Assembly (NCBI GenBank): GCA_964059195.1
Contig: CAXKWD010000007.1
Span: 156,845,269 to 156,909,268, forward strand
Length of the DNA: 64,000 nucleotides
Direction: 5' to 3'
Source of the DNA: Ectobius pallidus
Taxonomy: Eukaryota; Arthropoda; Insecta; Blattodea; Ectobiidae
Below, piece by piece: positions 44,397 to 55,694 of this stretch. A program made the position numbers and the translations under genes. The notes below the pieces were generated by a model. That model ran no database searches. It was not told the DNA's origin and saw only the letters and a program-made list of their open reading frames with translations. The stretch's first letter is position 1; the number at the start of each line of letters is the position of its first letter.

Positions 44397-45558
44397 TAGG
44401 GACCGGATTTTTAGGTTTTTAAAAACACTGTTTTAGGTTTTCCATTAGGTGAATTAGTTTTTTTTTTAGGTTTTTTGTCCAAAATATCGTTTCCGGGTAG
44501 AATAATTGCTTTAATGAATTTGAATGTGCCACATAGGATTCAATATATAATACTTGTAAAGTTTTACTTAACAAAATTGACTTAAATTTGTGTAAACAAT
44601 TATACAATTGAAGAAAGAAAGCATAAACAATCAAAAGAAGCAGTGAAAATAAGATTGCTTCACATTTCCAGGTTACACTATATCACTAAATATCTTTCAA
44701 GATTCTCAACTGTGAAGTTCTTCCTGTTATCTCTTGGTTAATGGTTAATACTATATCTAGACGCTACCCTTTTCAGGATTCGAATCCGATGCTTCTCATT
44801 TAGAGAGTAAAATATTTTATGGTTGGATGGGGATAATGTCAAACTGATTATTTTCCTTTTTCAGTTGTTACGCATGCTAACCGCACAACAGATCAATTAG
44901 GGACGAAAACTTCCCCCTTTTCTAGAAAGGTAAATAACACGTGTTTCTGGCAGGCTTGACAAAATATTACTTTGCCATTTGTAGTGAAATTCAGATCGTC
45001 GCCAATCCACTGCCGTAATAAACACGATTTCATTTGTTTCGGCATAATTAACACGTCATCTTAAAACTCACAGTGTGACCACTCAGTATGAATAACAGGG
45101 TAGTACTAAAGGCAAACAAAAAAACAAGCGTTTTAAAACACATAAATCTATATCCTTGTTCATACACGGCAACAATGATTGTTCGTACGAATATTTTAAA
45201 AGGAATTCGCTGGTACTTACCCATTGTCGTCTAGGATACTGTCCATCCTAGACGACAATGGATTGAATGAAACGCTGGTGGTATTAATTTCTACCCGACA
45301 AAAATTATTCTCTCCCCGCAAAATATCGATTTCTCAACTGACAAACAAAAAAGACAAAAAAAAGGAGCCTAAATTAGATATTTTAGGTTTTATATCCCGT
45401 TTAGGTATATTTAGGTTTTTATACCCCATTTAGGTGTTTTTAGGTGCCACAGAATTAATGTGGGTGAATCCTATGGACATGATTCGAAAAAGTGTATGAG
45501 CGCTTTTTGTTTTGGAAGTAAGGAAAAAATAGGTAAAAACCTAAGAATCCGGTCCCTA
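44397..45558. mobile_element. hAT-type element with TIR TAGGGACCGGATTTTTAGG (CCTAAAA-word family)
   Basis: Perfect 8-bp duplication TTTATCAG (44389-44396 and 45559-45566). Ends TAGGGACCGGATTTTTAGG and CCTAAGAATCCGGTCCCTA. TTTTTAGG words recur near the left end and form a cluster at 45375-45445 (ATATTTTAGGTTTTATATCC, TTTAGGTATATTTAGG). A 71-codon minus frame near the left end is unassigned. 45224-45260 and 45244 region contain a short CTAGACGACAATGG inverted repeat. Confidence 0.9.
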
Positions 45559-45599
45559 TTTATCAGCCAAGTCGAAGTGTTATAAAATTATGAGCTTTT

Positions 45600-45800
45600 G
45601 GACTCCGTCCAGCTATGAGTCCATCCTCTGGAATCTGATTGCCATGACTGACCCAACGTTCAAGTGTGCCTGTATATACAGAGCAGTCGCTAGCATTCTG
45701 GGCGATTTTTGGAGCTCTGCTCCCTGCCACGTCACACTGCATCTGCAGCCAATTTGAGTCCTGGTCACCCAGTAGGAGGAAGGCGTGAGTTTGTATAAAT
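45600..45800 (-). repeat. Dispersed repeat R, copy 1
   Basis: The reverse complement aligns with 47165-47300: shared GATGCAGTGTGACC-like, GAGCAGAGCTCCAAA and TCTGTATATACCAG-like blocks. It contains the in-frame text PEDGLIAGR, reminiscent of Penelope-like 3' tails, so it may derive from one. Confidence 0.55.
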
Positions 45801-45839
45801 AGCAGTATTATGTATGACAATTCTAAATAATTTTGTGTA

Positions 45840-45938
45840 CCTGGAGGGAAAAGGGAAGTGGGCAGACCTCTTAAGAGATGGAAAGAGGCGTTATCATCAC
45901 CGACTTAATGTGTGGAAATCAACAGGCATGTACCTATA

Positions 45939-45970
<32 letters not shown>
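45840..45970 (+). pseudogene. Retroelement 3' end with (GAA)n tail
   Basis: The plus frame GKREVGRPLKRWKEALSSPT is followed by a stop and a run of about nine GAA (45942-45968). This looks like the extreme 3' end of another LINE family. Very short. Confidence 0.45.
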
Positions 45971-46263
45971 TCTTAATTGGAAGAGGTACTGGAAGTGTAG
46001 TCCCTCCATTACCACACATCCTTGACAGCTTCTTAGAAAATTTGCATATACACGCAGAAGTTCTTCCTGCCTAACTCAATTGCAATACTATCTTTCAACT
46101 TCTCAAGTGTGTGGGGATTTCTTCTATGCCTGCACGACTAAGAAACCTGATGTTATTATGCCTCCACACACCACACTGACACCCCAACTCTCAGTCATGG
46201 GGCGATACGACAGTCAGTTTGGGCGAGTTATTGTGTGTGGATGTTTCAAAATTGCAGTAATGA

Positions 46264-46560
46264 ATGGCACCAAATAAATATATGTTACATCAGAGAACAT
46301 TATTTATGGTACAGATTTATTTTAAAAAAGATGGTTGTGAAAAAGTGCATAGAAAATTGGTAAGAAAATATCTTGGTTTTCTGGTCACACAGAGAAACAA
46401 ACACTGTACGTATCTTGTAAATAAGTTTAACAAAAGTGGTTCTATGTCAAATAGAAAACCAAGACAAGACAATTGTGTGCTTACTAAGGAGAAGCTTGAT
46501 GAAATAGGAGAGAGATCACAGAAGAATTTCTGCATACAAATGCAAATTTTCTAAGAATGT
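46264..46560 (+). pseudogene. DUF4817-type transposase N-terminal helix-turn-helix fragment
   Basis: From the ATG at 46264 the frame reads HQRTLFMVQIYFKKDGCEKV, YLVNKFNKSGSMSNRKPRQD and VLTKEKLDEIGER, matching the helix-turn-helix (DUF4817) start of the Tc1/mariner-related transposases that are abundant in insects (pattern F.V..YF.....V....Y.....FR.TGS......R...LTEE....I). It ends after about 90 codons without a catalytic domain. The fold-back at 49843-51470 carries the matching C-terminal half. Confidence 0.65.
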
Positions 46561-46674
46561 GCCAAGAATGTGTGGTAATGGATAGACAACACTTCCAGCA
46601 TCTTTTATAGATAGATAGAAAGGTCGTTTATGCTGAGGAGATTTTGTAGAATGTATAGCATTTTTACGTATTAA

Positions 46675-47090
46675 AAAGATATATAAAATTACCACTTAAA
46701 ACTAAAAAATTCATCTATAGAATAAATAGGGGTAGATATCACTGTAGGTTCGAGTGACCTCTTAAAAGCAGATAATGTAAGATCCCTTAGTCTGTCTGGC
46801 AAACTATTGAAAAGTTTAATGGAGACTGTTTCGAAGCTATTCTGAGTGGTTGTAAAATTGTTCTTGTTTGGGTACAAATTTCTCCTGGTTCTAGTAAAAT
46901 GATTATGTACATTACCACTAACAGTGTAGTTATTAATATTATTTTTTATGAATAAGAGGCTGCTCAAAACATATAGTGGCGGTAGAGTCAATATATTAAG
47001 TTTAACAAACAGTGGTGTACAATGGATTCTTGGTGGAGCTCCATAAGTTATCCTCACAGCTCTCTTCTGAAGAATAAAAATTGTGTTAGC
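46675..47090 (-). pseudogene. Jockey-type LINE ORF2 C-terminus
   Basis: The minus strand reads MRITYGAPPRIHCTPLFVKL, NILTLPPLYVLSSLLFIKNN, FETVSIKLFNSLPDRLRDLT and YSIDEFF, the typical end of Jockey-group ORF2 in one 122-codon frame. It is 5'-truncated. Confidence 0.8.
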
Positions 47091-47164
47091 TAAGGTAAGG
47101 AAGATAAAATAGAATTTTTATACATAATGCTATTATTTTGCAAGATTAAACAAACCCACTCCTT

Positions 47165-47300
47165 CCTTCTAAGGGGTGACGGGGACCCGAATTGGCCGCT
47201 GATGCAGTGTGACCATGCCAGAGAGCAGAGCTCCAAAGCTTGTCCAGAACGCTAGCAAATACTCTGTATATACCAGAAAAGTAGGTGAGTGCTGGCAATA
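47165..47300 (+). repeat. Dispersed repeat R, copy 2
   Basis: Inverted relative to 45600-45800; see that entry. 47300-47700 beyond it is unassigned. Confidence 0.5.
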
Positions 47301-47769
47301 GCAACGGCAGAAGACTGTGGATGTGGATACTGTTTGACCAATGACGAAGGCGGACATCATAGAGTTTGTATGTTGAGGGCACGTTTTCACTCTTTATGCA
47401 AGCTCTCAACATATTAAAGAAGAGATGCACTTAAATATCTTTTTCTACAATGTGCACCTTCGCCATTGGTTGGACAGCATGGGACATGGGACATGGCCCG
47501 AACCCCAAAATTCACTGCAGTTGCCCTGCATAGGTTCAAGTCCTAAGCGAAACATCGTTTGCGTAAGCAAATTTAAGTTATAGGAAAGGAATCCGTTTTC
47601 ATTTCCAGCAATGCATTTCGTATGCAGATATGGAATTGGAGTTGAGGTCATCACATCGCAGGCTTCGCCCGCAATGCTCTGACCTCAGCTAGCTTATTTG
47701 GTCTGGTCTGGTCTGTTCATCGAGTCAATCACATCCCAGAGGATGGACAAGCGCTGAGATTGAAAGCTC

Positions 47770-48399
47770 AGAATTATAAAAAAAAAACTTTGACTTGGCT
47801 CATAACCTACAAAGAAATGAATAAAATATAATTATTTCCAAAGTTGTGAGCTTGTCAGTAGTGCCGAACACACTAATAGTACATTATGAAAGACTATTAT
47901 GGTTCAGTATAACTAAAATCATCAGGGGTCCCCATCATAAGTTTTCCAGTAACTGTGGGGGAATAATTCTGAGGTTAGGATAGCCTTTAAATCTTATCCC
48001 CATTTATTTATTACCCTGTTATAGCTTTTCTGGGATTATGAAAATTTCCTAGTCTTAACGCACGTTAACTCTAAAAGTGAAAAATCCCTGCAAGACATTT
48101 ATATAATTTATGGGTTTGAAATAACACATTTCAGCAGGCAAGCATATCATGTCACGCCCATTGCTCATCATATGTTTGTTTCCCCCTCTCTGCGCTCCTA
48201 CACGCAACCCACTCAAATGTCAACAGAAGTATTACTATCATGATCAACATAGCACTAAATGAATACTACTACAGTGTGAATTCAAAATCGGTATATTCAT
48301 TCATGAGCTTTTATTACTTGAACGAAATTCAGTATTACTATTTATGAAACGAAAAATCGCCCCATTTTAAAAATACATGAATGAACGGGAGTGGCAGTT
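47770..48399. other. Intergenic sequence, nothing recognised
   Basis: No ORF, RNA gene or terminal repeat noted. Confidence 0.4.
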
Positions 48400-48520
48400 T
48401 TTGTGCCGATTGTAAGCGGAAGTTACAGAAACGTCAGTGATTATTTAGTAGAATTAGTAAACATGGCGAACTGTTACGGTCGTACGCACTTTAAAATACT
48501 GGAAAAGTGCCCGAAAACGT
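48400..48520 (+). promoter_or_regulatory. Candidate promoter / 5' exon (ETS- and YY1-like motifs)
   Basis: GCGGAAGT (ETS core) at about 48416 is followed 40-45 bp later by AAACATGGCGAA, which matches the YY1 element common at housekeeping start sites. The ATG inside it opens a 19-codon frame. A GTGAGA donor-like site follows at about 48519. The density of CpG (GGTCGTACGC) is locally high. It lies about 6.9 kb upstream of the MARVEL gene's first coding exon on the same strand, whose acceptor-like TTTGTTACAG (to 55289) would need an upstream 5' exon. The link is inference. Confidence 0.25.
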
Positions 48521-49245
48521 GAGAATGGAATGTTTTGTCAATATATAATAACTTAAGTGAATTCAGAACAAAGTATTTAACCTAAAGGAGAGTCTAGCAG
48601 CGGAACAGTGGCCTAAATTGGGCCAGAATGAGCTTGTGAATAGTACTCTACTCTGTGTATGGAATTTGGGTTTCATTCAATCTAATACCATATTCTAACA
48701 AGCCTAATAATAGTCGGCGCCAATTCAAGTTAGTGCTGCGATCTTATGACTTGCCTTGTAGATAACTCCTGTAGATCATTTTTCAGAAATTCTGTAAATA
48801 GTGGAGTTAGTTGTATGTTGTGTGAGTTCCTGTGGACAAGAAAGAAACTGTTCTGGCCATGCTTACTAGTTAAGCCATTCATAGGTGTGGGAACTCTTGG
48901 ATGTTAGTGCTTAAGCTCTTATTCTTAAAATAACCACACAACTCGGATTTTCGCTATGAAAACTTTAGCACATGTTAGGTAAGTAAGCCCACTTCAGTCG
49001 TAATGGTTTCCCCAATACTGTTCATGTGTATTGGATGAGATACTATCCTGTGAAGTTATGTAGGTTATGTGATAATATACTGAGATAGTAGATTACAAGC
49101 TGACGAATTTTTGTGTGTGAAGATAGGTATGTTTTACCAGTACCACGTAAGTCCTTTAGTGGAGTTAGTAGTTTGATACTGGTAACCCAAATTGTGCTAG
49201 GTAAACTGTAAAAGGAAATTAGAATTCAAACAAAAGGGTAGAGAA
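48521..49245. other. Intergenic sequence, nothing recognised
   Basis: No coding or structural signal seen. Confidence 0.4.
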
Positions 49246-49824
49246 AATGGAAGAATTTGTGGCACCCTAGCCCCCCACTCCTACTCACAAAGGGACCCGC
49301 CTAGTGGCACGATTTGAACTACTAAGAATGTCGGGCCACAACGCCATCTAGTAGAAACCCATCTAGAAGGTGAAACAGGGAAAATAATAAAATAATTTAT
49401 TTCTCCTTCCTTTCTCTCACCTCCTCTTCACCCTAACTACCTATTAACCACTGCACCACAAGTGAATGCTGAGTGGTGAAGGGAAATTGAATCTATTTAA
49501 GTTTAGAGAGCGTTATAGGAAATGAGAAATAGCCATTTTGCTGCAAGGATCGTTTTTTATAATTGTGAAATATTATGTTGGCTCTGAAAATGACTCTTTT
49601 GGTGCAAGGTTAGTTTTCGCTGCATTAATTAAGTCGTATATTTTTCCCCCAATAGTGCATAGTACAGCAGTGAGCTGCATTACCAGCAATAAGCATCTTA
49701 CGAGGGGAAAAGTTCAAGACTGAAGGCCAGGCTAGGGAAAGGTAGGGAAGGGGCAGCCATCGCCATAGCAACGTGCAGCGGACTGCAAGAGCCAAGGTGC
49801 CACAGATTCTTCCATTTTGCCCAG
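49246..49824. mobile_element. MITE with TIR AAAATGGAAGAATTTGTGGC
   Basis: Inverted ends AAAATGGAAGAATTTGTGGC and GCCACAGATTCTTCCATTTT, 579 bp apart. No clear target duplication could be read. Short frames only. Confidence 0.65.
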
Positions 49825-49842
49825 TGCTAATATTTGAATATA

Positions 49843-51470
49843 CAGGGTTCCCACAAATACACTTTCAGGCTTTGAACACTCATCACATTGTATGAATCTC
49901 AGAAACATGAAACTAGTATTGACAGAAAGAAAAATTCAAGTTTTGTTCAAGTACCTTACAGATGTTCAATGTGAGCCCTGTTGGTAACATGGCACACATC
50001 AAGCTTATAGTTCATTTTCGTCCAGATTTGTTGTAGCATTTGACAGTTAACTGATGCAATGGCTGAGCTGAGATGATGCGCTCTTTCAGGTCATGGACAA
50101 TATGTGGAAGGTGTGACGTGTACACAATTTCTTTAACATACCATACCCCCACAAAGCAGTCAAGGAATGTCAGGTCAGGTGAATGTGGAGGCGAACGAAG
50201 AAGTTGTCTATTGTCATGACCAACACGGCCAATCCATTTGTTCGGGTCTGGTCGAGCACTCTTCTCCCTTTCAGTGCAAGGTGTTCCAACCTGTTATGCG
50301 GCCTGCAGGTTGCCCACCAACACTCCCATTGGCTGCCGACAATCTTCCATCTTCATTGGTTCTTCCTGCATAGGTTTATCCATTGCTGCCATTAGTTTAT
50401 ATACGCATTTAGTTATGTTGTGGTTAGGTCCCTTTATAATTACCGTACTTAAAGCTTCCGACGAAGGGGCTCTGAGAGAAACTTGAAAAGGGGGTTCAGG
50501 GGCACAGTCTTATTGGGGCTTAGGAGCAAAACCCACAACCAACAAAAACAGGAAGGAACTACTTGGCCGATACTGAGTTACTGTACTCAAAGCTCCTGGT
50601 GAAGGGGGTCTGGTGGATGTATGCAGGGGGTACAGGTGAAGCCCCCAATATAGAAAAACATGAAGGAGATCTAGGGCTGATATTAAGTTTCCGTATCCGG
50701 TAGGAATCTTCGATTAGCGACTGAGGCACCGAAACTATGTTTTCACTGTCAGGTTTCCAGCATTGAATATTGTCTGTGTGACCCAAAGCCCTCTCCCAGC
50801 CCAACAATAAAACATCGTCCAATGCAAGGAGATCGTGATTTCACAGCTGTAAACAGTGCCATTTTAGGTTAATTTTGTGTCCACTTTTTAGCGATTTTAC
50901 TTAGCCTACATTTAGAATGTTTGTACAAATGTAAGATGCTTTTAAGCTATATGGAATCTATAGGTTTTTCATGTTTTTCATGTTTCTAATCCCCATTTGT
51001 TTGGTAGCTGGGTGTTTAGCTCCAATCTGACTTCATTCTGAAAATGTGGGGATGTACCATTTTGTTGAAAGGTGAGACTGGGCTTGTCCTCCAACTGAGG
51101 TATAAGCCATAGTTGTAACATATCCAGGTACACACATCTTGTGATTGTTTGTTCTTGAAAAAAGAGTGGGCCGTACACATTCTCATGGCTAAAGCTCAGA
51201 ACAAATTAGGAGAGTCCCGGATATATGTTGCATGTAAGTATGGGGATTTTGAACACCCAGATTCTAGCGACTACAACATACCTGGACAGAAATGGACTAA
51301 GGCTTGATGAGTGCCGTGTTACCAACAGGGCTCATATTGAACAGCTGTGAGGTAATTTAAGAAAACTTGTTGAGTTTCTCTTTCTATCGAAACTGGTTCC
51401 GAGTTTCTGAGTTCCACTAAACGTAAATGAAGAGTGTTCAAAACCCGAAAGTATGTTTGTGGGAACCCCG
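49843..51470 (-). mobile_element. Fold-back Tc1/mariner-type (DUF4817 family) element
   Basis: TA flanks (49841-49842, 51471-51472) and inverted ends CAGGGTTCCCACAAATACAC / GTATGTTTGTGGGAACCCCG. The minus strand carries the transposase core: YGPLFFQEQTITRCVYLDML, QLWLIPQLEDKPSLTFQQNG at 51178-50978, then (after an insertion of about 730 bp, 50245-50980) SPPHSPDLTFLDCFV and VKEIVYTSHLPHIVHDLKER. Its C-terminus DVCHVTNRAHIEHL-stop is in the left arm. The right arm encodes a second C-terminus on the plus strand, DECRVTNRAHIEQL-stop (about 51310-51350). Dead but recognisable. Confidence 0.85.
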
Positions 51471-51543
51471 TAGGTAACGCACTGTCACATTCCTTGTCAC
51501 TACAGCCTTCTGTTTGTAGTTCCACTAGGCTATCTGAAGGTAG

Positions 51544-51830
51544 ACCGCTGGTGTGGTTTTGTGGTTAGCGTCACTGATTATAGATCCCTCTCCCGGGGTT
51601 CGATCCCCGGTACTTCTCGGATTTTTCTGAGGTAGGGAGGTCTGGAACGGGGTGCACTCAGCTTCGTGATTCAAATTGAGGAGCTACTTGATAGAGAAGT
51701 AGCAGCTCCAGTCATGGAAACCATGCTGACCACATGCCCCCCAATCCTGCCATCTGCCTGTGGCACATGATGCAGCGATCATGTGGTAGATCTTGTCCCT
51801 TCAGGGATGTAGCGCACAGAGTTTAGTTTG
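51544..51830 (+). mobile_element. tRNA-derived SINE, family 2, full length
   Basis: Perfect 13-bp target duplication TATCTGAAGGTAG (51531-51543 and 51831-51843). The tRNA-like head has A-box-like TGTGGTTAGCGT and B-box GGGGTTCGATCCCCGG. The body ends CCCTTCAGGGATGTAGCGC..GAGTTTAGTTTG. The 3' half is shared with the insertion in the hAT at 26118-26266. Confidence 0.9.
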
Positions 51831-51849
51831 TATCTGAAGGTAGGATTGA

Positions 51850-52189
51850 TTGAGTGCACCAGCATAGTCAAGAGAAAGCATAGTCAAGAGAAATATATTT
51901 TAATTCTTGTTTTTGTATTCTAAATAGGCCTATGGCTTCTTCAACTCTATGCTTATGCTTTAGGCTTTCTATATTTTTACCCTAAGAGAGATTTTGATAA
52001 TTTCTTGCTTCTAATTTCAGCTCTTGTAATACACAGCTTTCTCTACCTTAATCATTAAATTTACTGTTTTCTCGCATCTCATTCCAACTCTTGAAACATT
52101 CAACTTTCTGCGCCCTAAGAAAGATTGGTCTTCCCATGATAGACTGAATGCTAAGCATACCAATGAATAAATGACAGTATAATAATGAG
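51850..52189. other. Intergenic sequence, nothing recognised
   Basis: Minus-strand frames of 70-74 codons overlap the start of the Penelope-like fragment and appear to be shadows. Confidence 0.4.
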
Positions 52190-53620
52190 CTATACACAAT
52201 GTGTCAAATAGCAGTAAATAATGGATACAAAAAAGGAACAATTCTAGAATTGCTGAAGAAACAAAAAAGACGCCTACACAATAATACAGAAAAAGTTAGC
52301 CATCTAATTCCAATAGATAAGTAATTAATGATAAACAAAAAACCATAAAATACGTTATTTGCACATTCATGGATAATAGGATTCACCAAATTACAAAGAT
52401 TTTGAAACAAAACCACATGAAGACAATATTGACAATGTCGATAACAACAAATTAGACAAGTACAAAAAAAGTGGAGTCTGTAAATTAAAATGGAAATAAC
52501 GTGATAAAATATATACTACCCGCGCGCGATTTCTTGAGCACTCGGCTCCCTAGTCCTCATTCGGTAGGTTTCGTTCAACTTCGTAGGTTAAGCTGACAAC
52601 ATTGAAACACGAAGTACGCTATACACCCTGACATCTAGTGGCTTCAATACTAAGCTTTCATTCTGTCTCAGGATTCTTATTTATTTATTGACATTATTTT
52701 TTCTGACGCATCGAGTTATGGGGAAAAATACAATCTTTCGAACTGCTGATTTCACAAACACTTCATCACTTTCCTCACCTCCTTAAGAATTCCGTATGTG
52801 CTAATTTCTGACGATCCCGTGAAGTCTGATGTCAATTTCATGGACTGAAAGTTGAGCGAACTTTTCCCAATTTGTATTAAATACCTTTAAAATTAGGCCT
52901 ATAACTTTCTCCACTTTTAGATGCCTTACCTCTCTTACGTTTTAAAACACGAAATGGTGAAGCATGTTCTGCTAAGACTCTTCTTTATGCTTAAAATTTA
53001 GTCATCCAGTGAAAAAATATTGAGCCTATATTATGCATAATATTCTTATTTGATGACTTATTTGATAACCAAAGGCTTATGACGTGTAATTAATCGTTAC
53101 GCAATACCGTCACCACGTTATATTATTGAATTGCATTAAAATCGATGTATATTAAAGTCACTACATAAAATATCATACCCGCGATTCTGCTGAAACGTTA
53201 TTTCTTTGGTTGACAACACTGCAGATAGACTGGTGGAATAGCTATGTTTTGTTCCCCCCGACCCTCACTTCCCCGTAAATCCAGCGCTCAAGAAGTGGCG
53301 CGCGGGTAGTACATAGACCAAATGGTTTTACTGAACATGTACAGGACTATAAACTTAAAAAATAGAAGTCAGCCTATGCTAAACACTTATTAAATGTGAA
53401 CCACACCCTAGATATATAGCTTAGAAAACACGTTTGAAATTTTACACAGAAAAAACAAAGGTCATATGCTTAACACCTTAGAATCCTTGGAAATTTATAA
53501 AAATAAGAACCTAATAGTGAATGAGAATATGATCGAACACAACTCGTTATTCAAAATCTTAAATGAACGTACCCACCCCTATAAACAACAAATAGACTGC
53601 TAAGCCACTCAGTACAGTGT
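52190..53620 (+). pseudogene. Penelope-like element C-terminus, split by a MITE
   Basis: The plus strand reads NNGYKKGTILELLKKQKRRL and HNNTEKVSHLIPI (about 52210-52310), then KYVICTFMDNRIHQITKILK with frameshifts, then KYKKSGVCKLK just before 52515. After the inserted MITE it resumes at about 53320: TEHVQDYKLKNRSQ, LESLEIYKNKNLIVNENMIE, HNSLFKILNERTHPYKQQ. This is the linker plus GIY-YIG region of a Penelope-like element, a different subfamily from 41165-42030. Several stops are present. Confidence 0.75.
52516..53309. mobile_element. TA-flanked MITE (CTACCCGCGCGC termini) inside the Penelope-like element
   Basis: Ends CTACCCGCGCGCGATTTCTT and AAGAAGTGGCGCGCGGGTAG with TA on both sides. 794 bp, no transposase frame. 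Its removal rejoins the two Penelope-like halves. Confidence 0.85.
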
Positions 53621-53711
53621 ATCCTAATGATGGATAATGTGCTGATAATGTGATGACATCACACAGGAGAATTTCTTTCGTCTATAGGCAAGCAAATTGG
53701 TGCATCTTATA

Positions 53712-54411
53712 TGAGGGATATTTTTTTTTCAACCTCCGATGGGGCATAAAATGAAAACCACAGTGAAAAACAAAATTGCTTTATTTGGAACATTTAGGTA
53801 CACCTTTTAGCTACTTCTCTAGCTACCCCTACATAGTCGTGCTCCGATTGAGACATTTGTTGTAGTGTGGTACCAACTTTCCAGTACCCTCTTCATAGAA
53901 GCTTGTCGCCAGCATATTGTGAAGGGGCTTCATGGCATTTTGAAATATTTTGAAGTTCTTCGTTGGTGTGGAAGCACTGTCCTCTGAGACTTTTCTTCAG
54001 CTGCCGAAAAAGATGAAAATCACTCGGCACGGGAATGAGTTTTTGAAATCCATCATGACAAGGCATGAAACATGGATTTGTAACAACAACCCAGAATTAA
54101 AAGAACAATCCAAACAATTGATGCACACAAATTTCCCAACAAACCCAATATATGGCTTCCACACCAAAGAAGAATTTCAAGACACTTCAAAATTCTGTGA
54201 AGACCCTTCTCAATATGCTGGCGGCAAGCTTCTATGAAGAGGGTACTTGAAAGTTGCACCACACTTCGACAAATGTCTCAATCGGAGCGCGACTATGTAG
54301 AGAAGTAGCTAGAAGGTGTAGGCTACCTAAATGTTCCAAATCAAACAGTTTTGATTTTCACTGTGGTTTTCATTTTATGCCCCATCGGAGGTTGAAAAAA
54401 AATAGCCCTCG
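53712..54411. mobile_element. Fold-back mariner-derived element, family B
   Basis: TA flanks (53710-53711, 54412-54413). Ends TGAGGGATATTTTTTTTTCA and its near complement, extending through CAACCTCCGATGGGGCATAA. The left arm on the minus strand encodes SFYEEGTGKLVPHYNKCLNR-STTM-stop. The centre, plus strand, encodes NEFLKSIMTRHETWICNNNP and ELKEQSKQLMHTN (around the first catalytic Asp, here H-E-T-W for D-E-T-W). The right arm again encodes ASFYEEGT and, frameshifted, the same C-terminus. Confidence 0.85.
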
Positions 54412-54429
54412 TATATTGGTCAATAACAC

Positions 54430-55288
54430 GGCCAGCAGTGATGCGTGCTGATGCATATATAACACTTAAAAGGAGTGAAAGGGTTAAGGTGTAGGCCCCA
54501 GTTACTCTAATACCAGGTTTTTAAGTCTTCAGCCCCCAGTAATGGGACCTTCTATATCCTTAGGGGTTTGGCTAGCCACCACCCCCAGGATCATTTTTGA
54601 AATGGCTCATAGTCAAGTGTCAAAGTCAACAGACTCTAGGCCTGTACAAGAGAGAAGAAGCTTTTTGCTGCTTGATATCAAGTTTAAATGTCTAGAGGTG
54701 TTGTGTAGAACTTATATCTCTTAATACCCAGTGTGGCTTTCTGTTTATAAGTTCATGGGTTTGACCCCAATGCAAGCTGATGGCATTTATGTGATCTTCA
54801 TTGCAACAGTCTCATGTCTGTAGACTTACAGGCATGTATAAGAATTCCTGTAAGACCAAATTTCAGCACGTTGATGATAGCTTACAGGCCCAAGTGCAGT
54901 ATACAACAATCCTTAAAAATCGTCATAAACATTCCCAGAGAACTCCCTATCCCCTTTTCATTCAGGTTTCTTGATATTGCATAGGATATAAATGGATATG
55001 ACTGGCTGAAAGTCAAACATTTTTTCTACTGACCAGGGTATATATAGACATCTGTATATTTCATTGAGGGTGTAAGGTGGACTATATGGTATTATTGATA
55101 TTTGTAAATGACTCCATTAAGGAGATGTAGGCCTACATTAATTAATTTGTGCAATTAAATATGAGTCTAAAGCAGCATTACTGTATAAATTAAACCTTCT
55201 AGCATTAACTCTGAAATTCAGGTGGCTACAGAGCTCAAGTTGGGCTGCTATTTTGTTTCCACTAAGTCTGACTGTATGGTTTGTTACA
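54430..55288. other. Sequence upstream of the first coding exon, nothing recognised
   Basis: No TATA box or other clear promoter was found. A splice-acceptor-like TTTGTTACAG ends at 55289. Confidence 0.4.
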
Positions 55289-55361
55289 GGAGTGAAGGAG
55301 TGGTGTAGTGTGCGAGGGATATGGGTGGGCGGCGGCAAGCATAGCGGTGTGGTGGCCTGCC

Positions 55362-55694
55362 ATGCAGTCGGAGCCGGGCCGGTACATCAACTCGGTGTCT
55401 GACCTGTACGGCGCGGACGAGATTGAGGTTCTTTTGGAAGAGATTAGAGACCTGGAGCCAGCTAGTTGCAGAGCAGAGGACATCCAGGACTTTGAGATCG
55501 CTGGCAGCCAGACGGGGGTAGCTGCAGACTGCGAGTCCCCTGCTGTCACGGTCCGGTCCTGGGACTCCCACGCAAACTATCGCCACCAACTCCCTGGTTC
55601 TTCCCCAACTGCTTCTTTGTTCTCTGGAGTGATTCTCTACTGTGACGAGACACACCTCAAATCATCCACAGGAGTTGTACGGGTTCTGCTAGTG
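55362..55694 (+). CDS. Coding exon 1 (N-terminal tail, start of helix 1)
   Basis: 111 codons starting MQSEPGRYINSVSDLYGADE. The donor is CTAGTG|GTAAAC. Markedly more GC-rich than the surroundings, with no repeats. An upstream acceptor (to 55289) suggests that 55290-55361 is 5' UTR of a spliced leader exon. A longer in-frame reading from the GTG at 55308 is possible but not favoured. Confidence 0.8.

Noticed and set aside
47640..47700. Possible Helitron 3' end (GGCTTCGCC near CAGCTAG)
   Set aside because: The hairpin is weak, CTAG is followed by C instead of T, and no Helitron body precedes it.
50245..50980. Several overlapping frames inside the fold-back element
   Set aside because: They lie in an insertion with no recognisable termini or motifs; not called as genes.
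55284..55655. Two minus-strand frames of 95-123 codons
   Set aside because: Antisense shadows of GC-rich coding exon 1.
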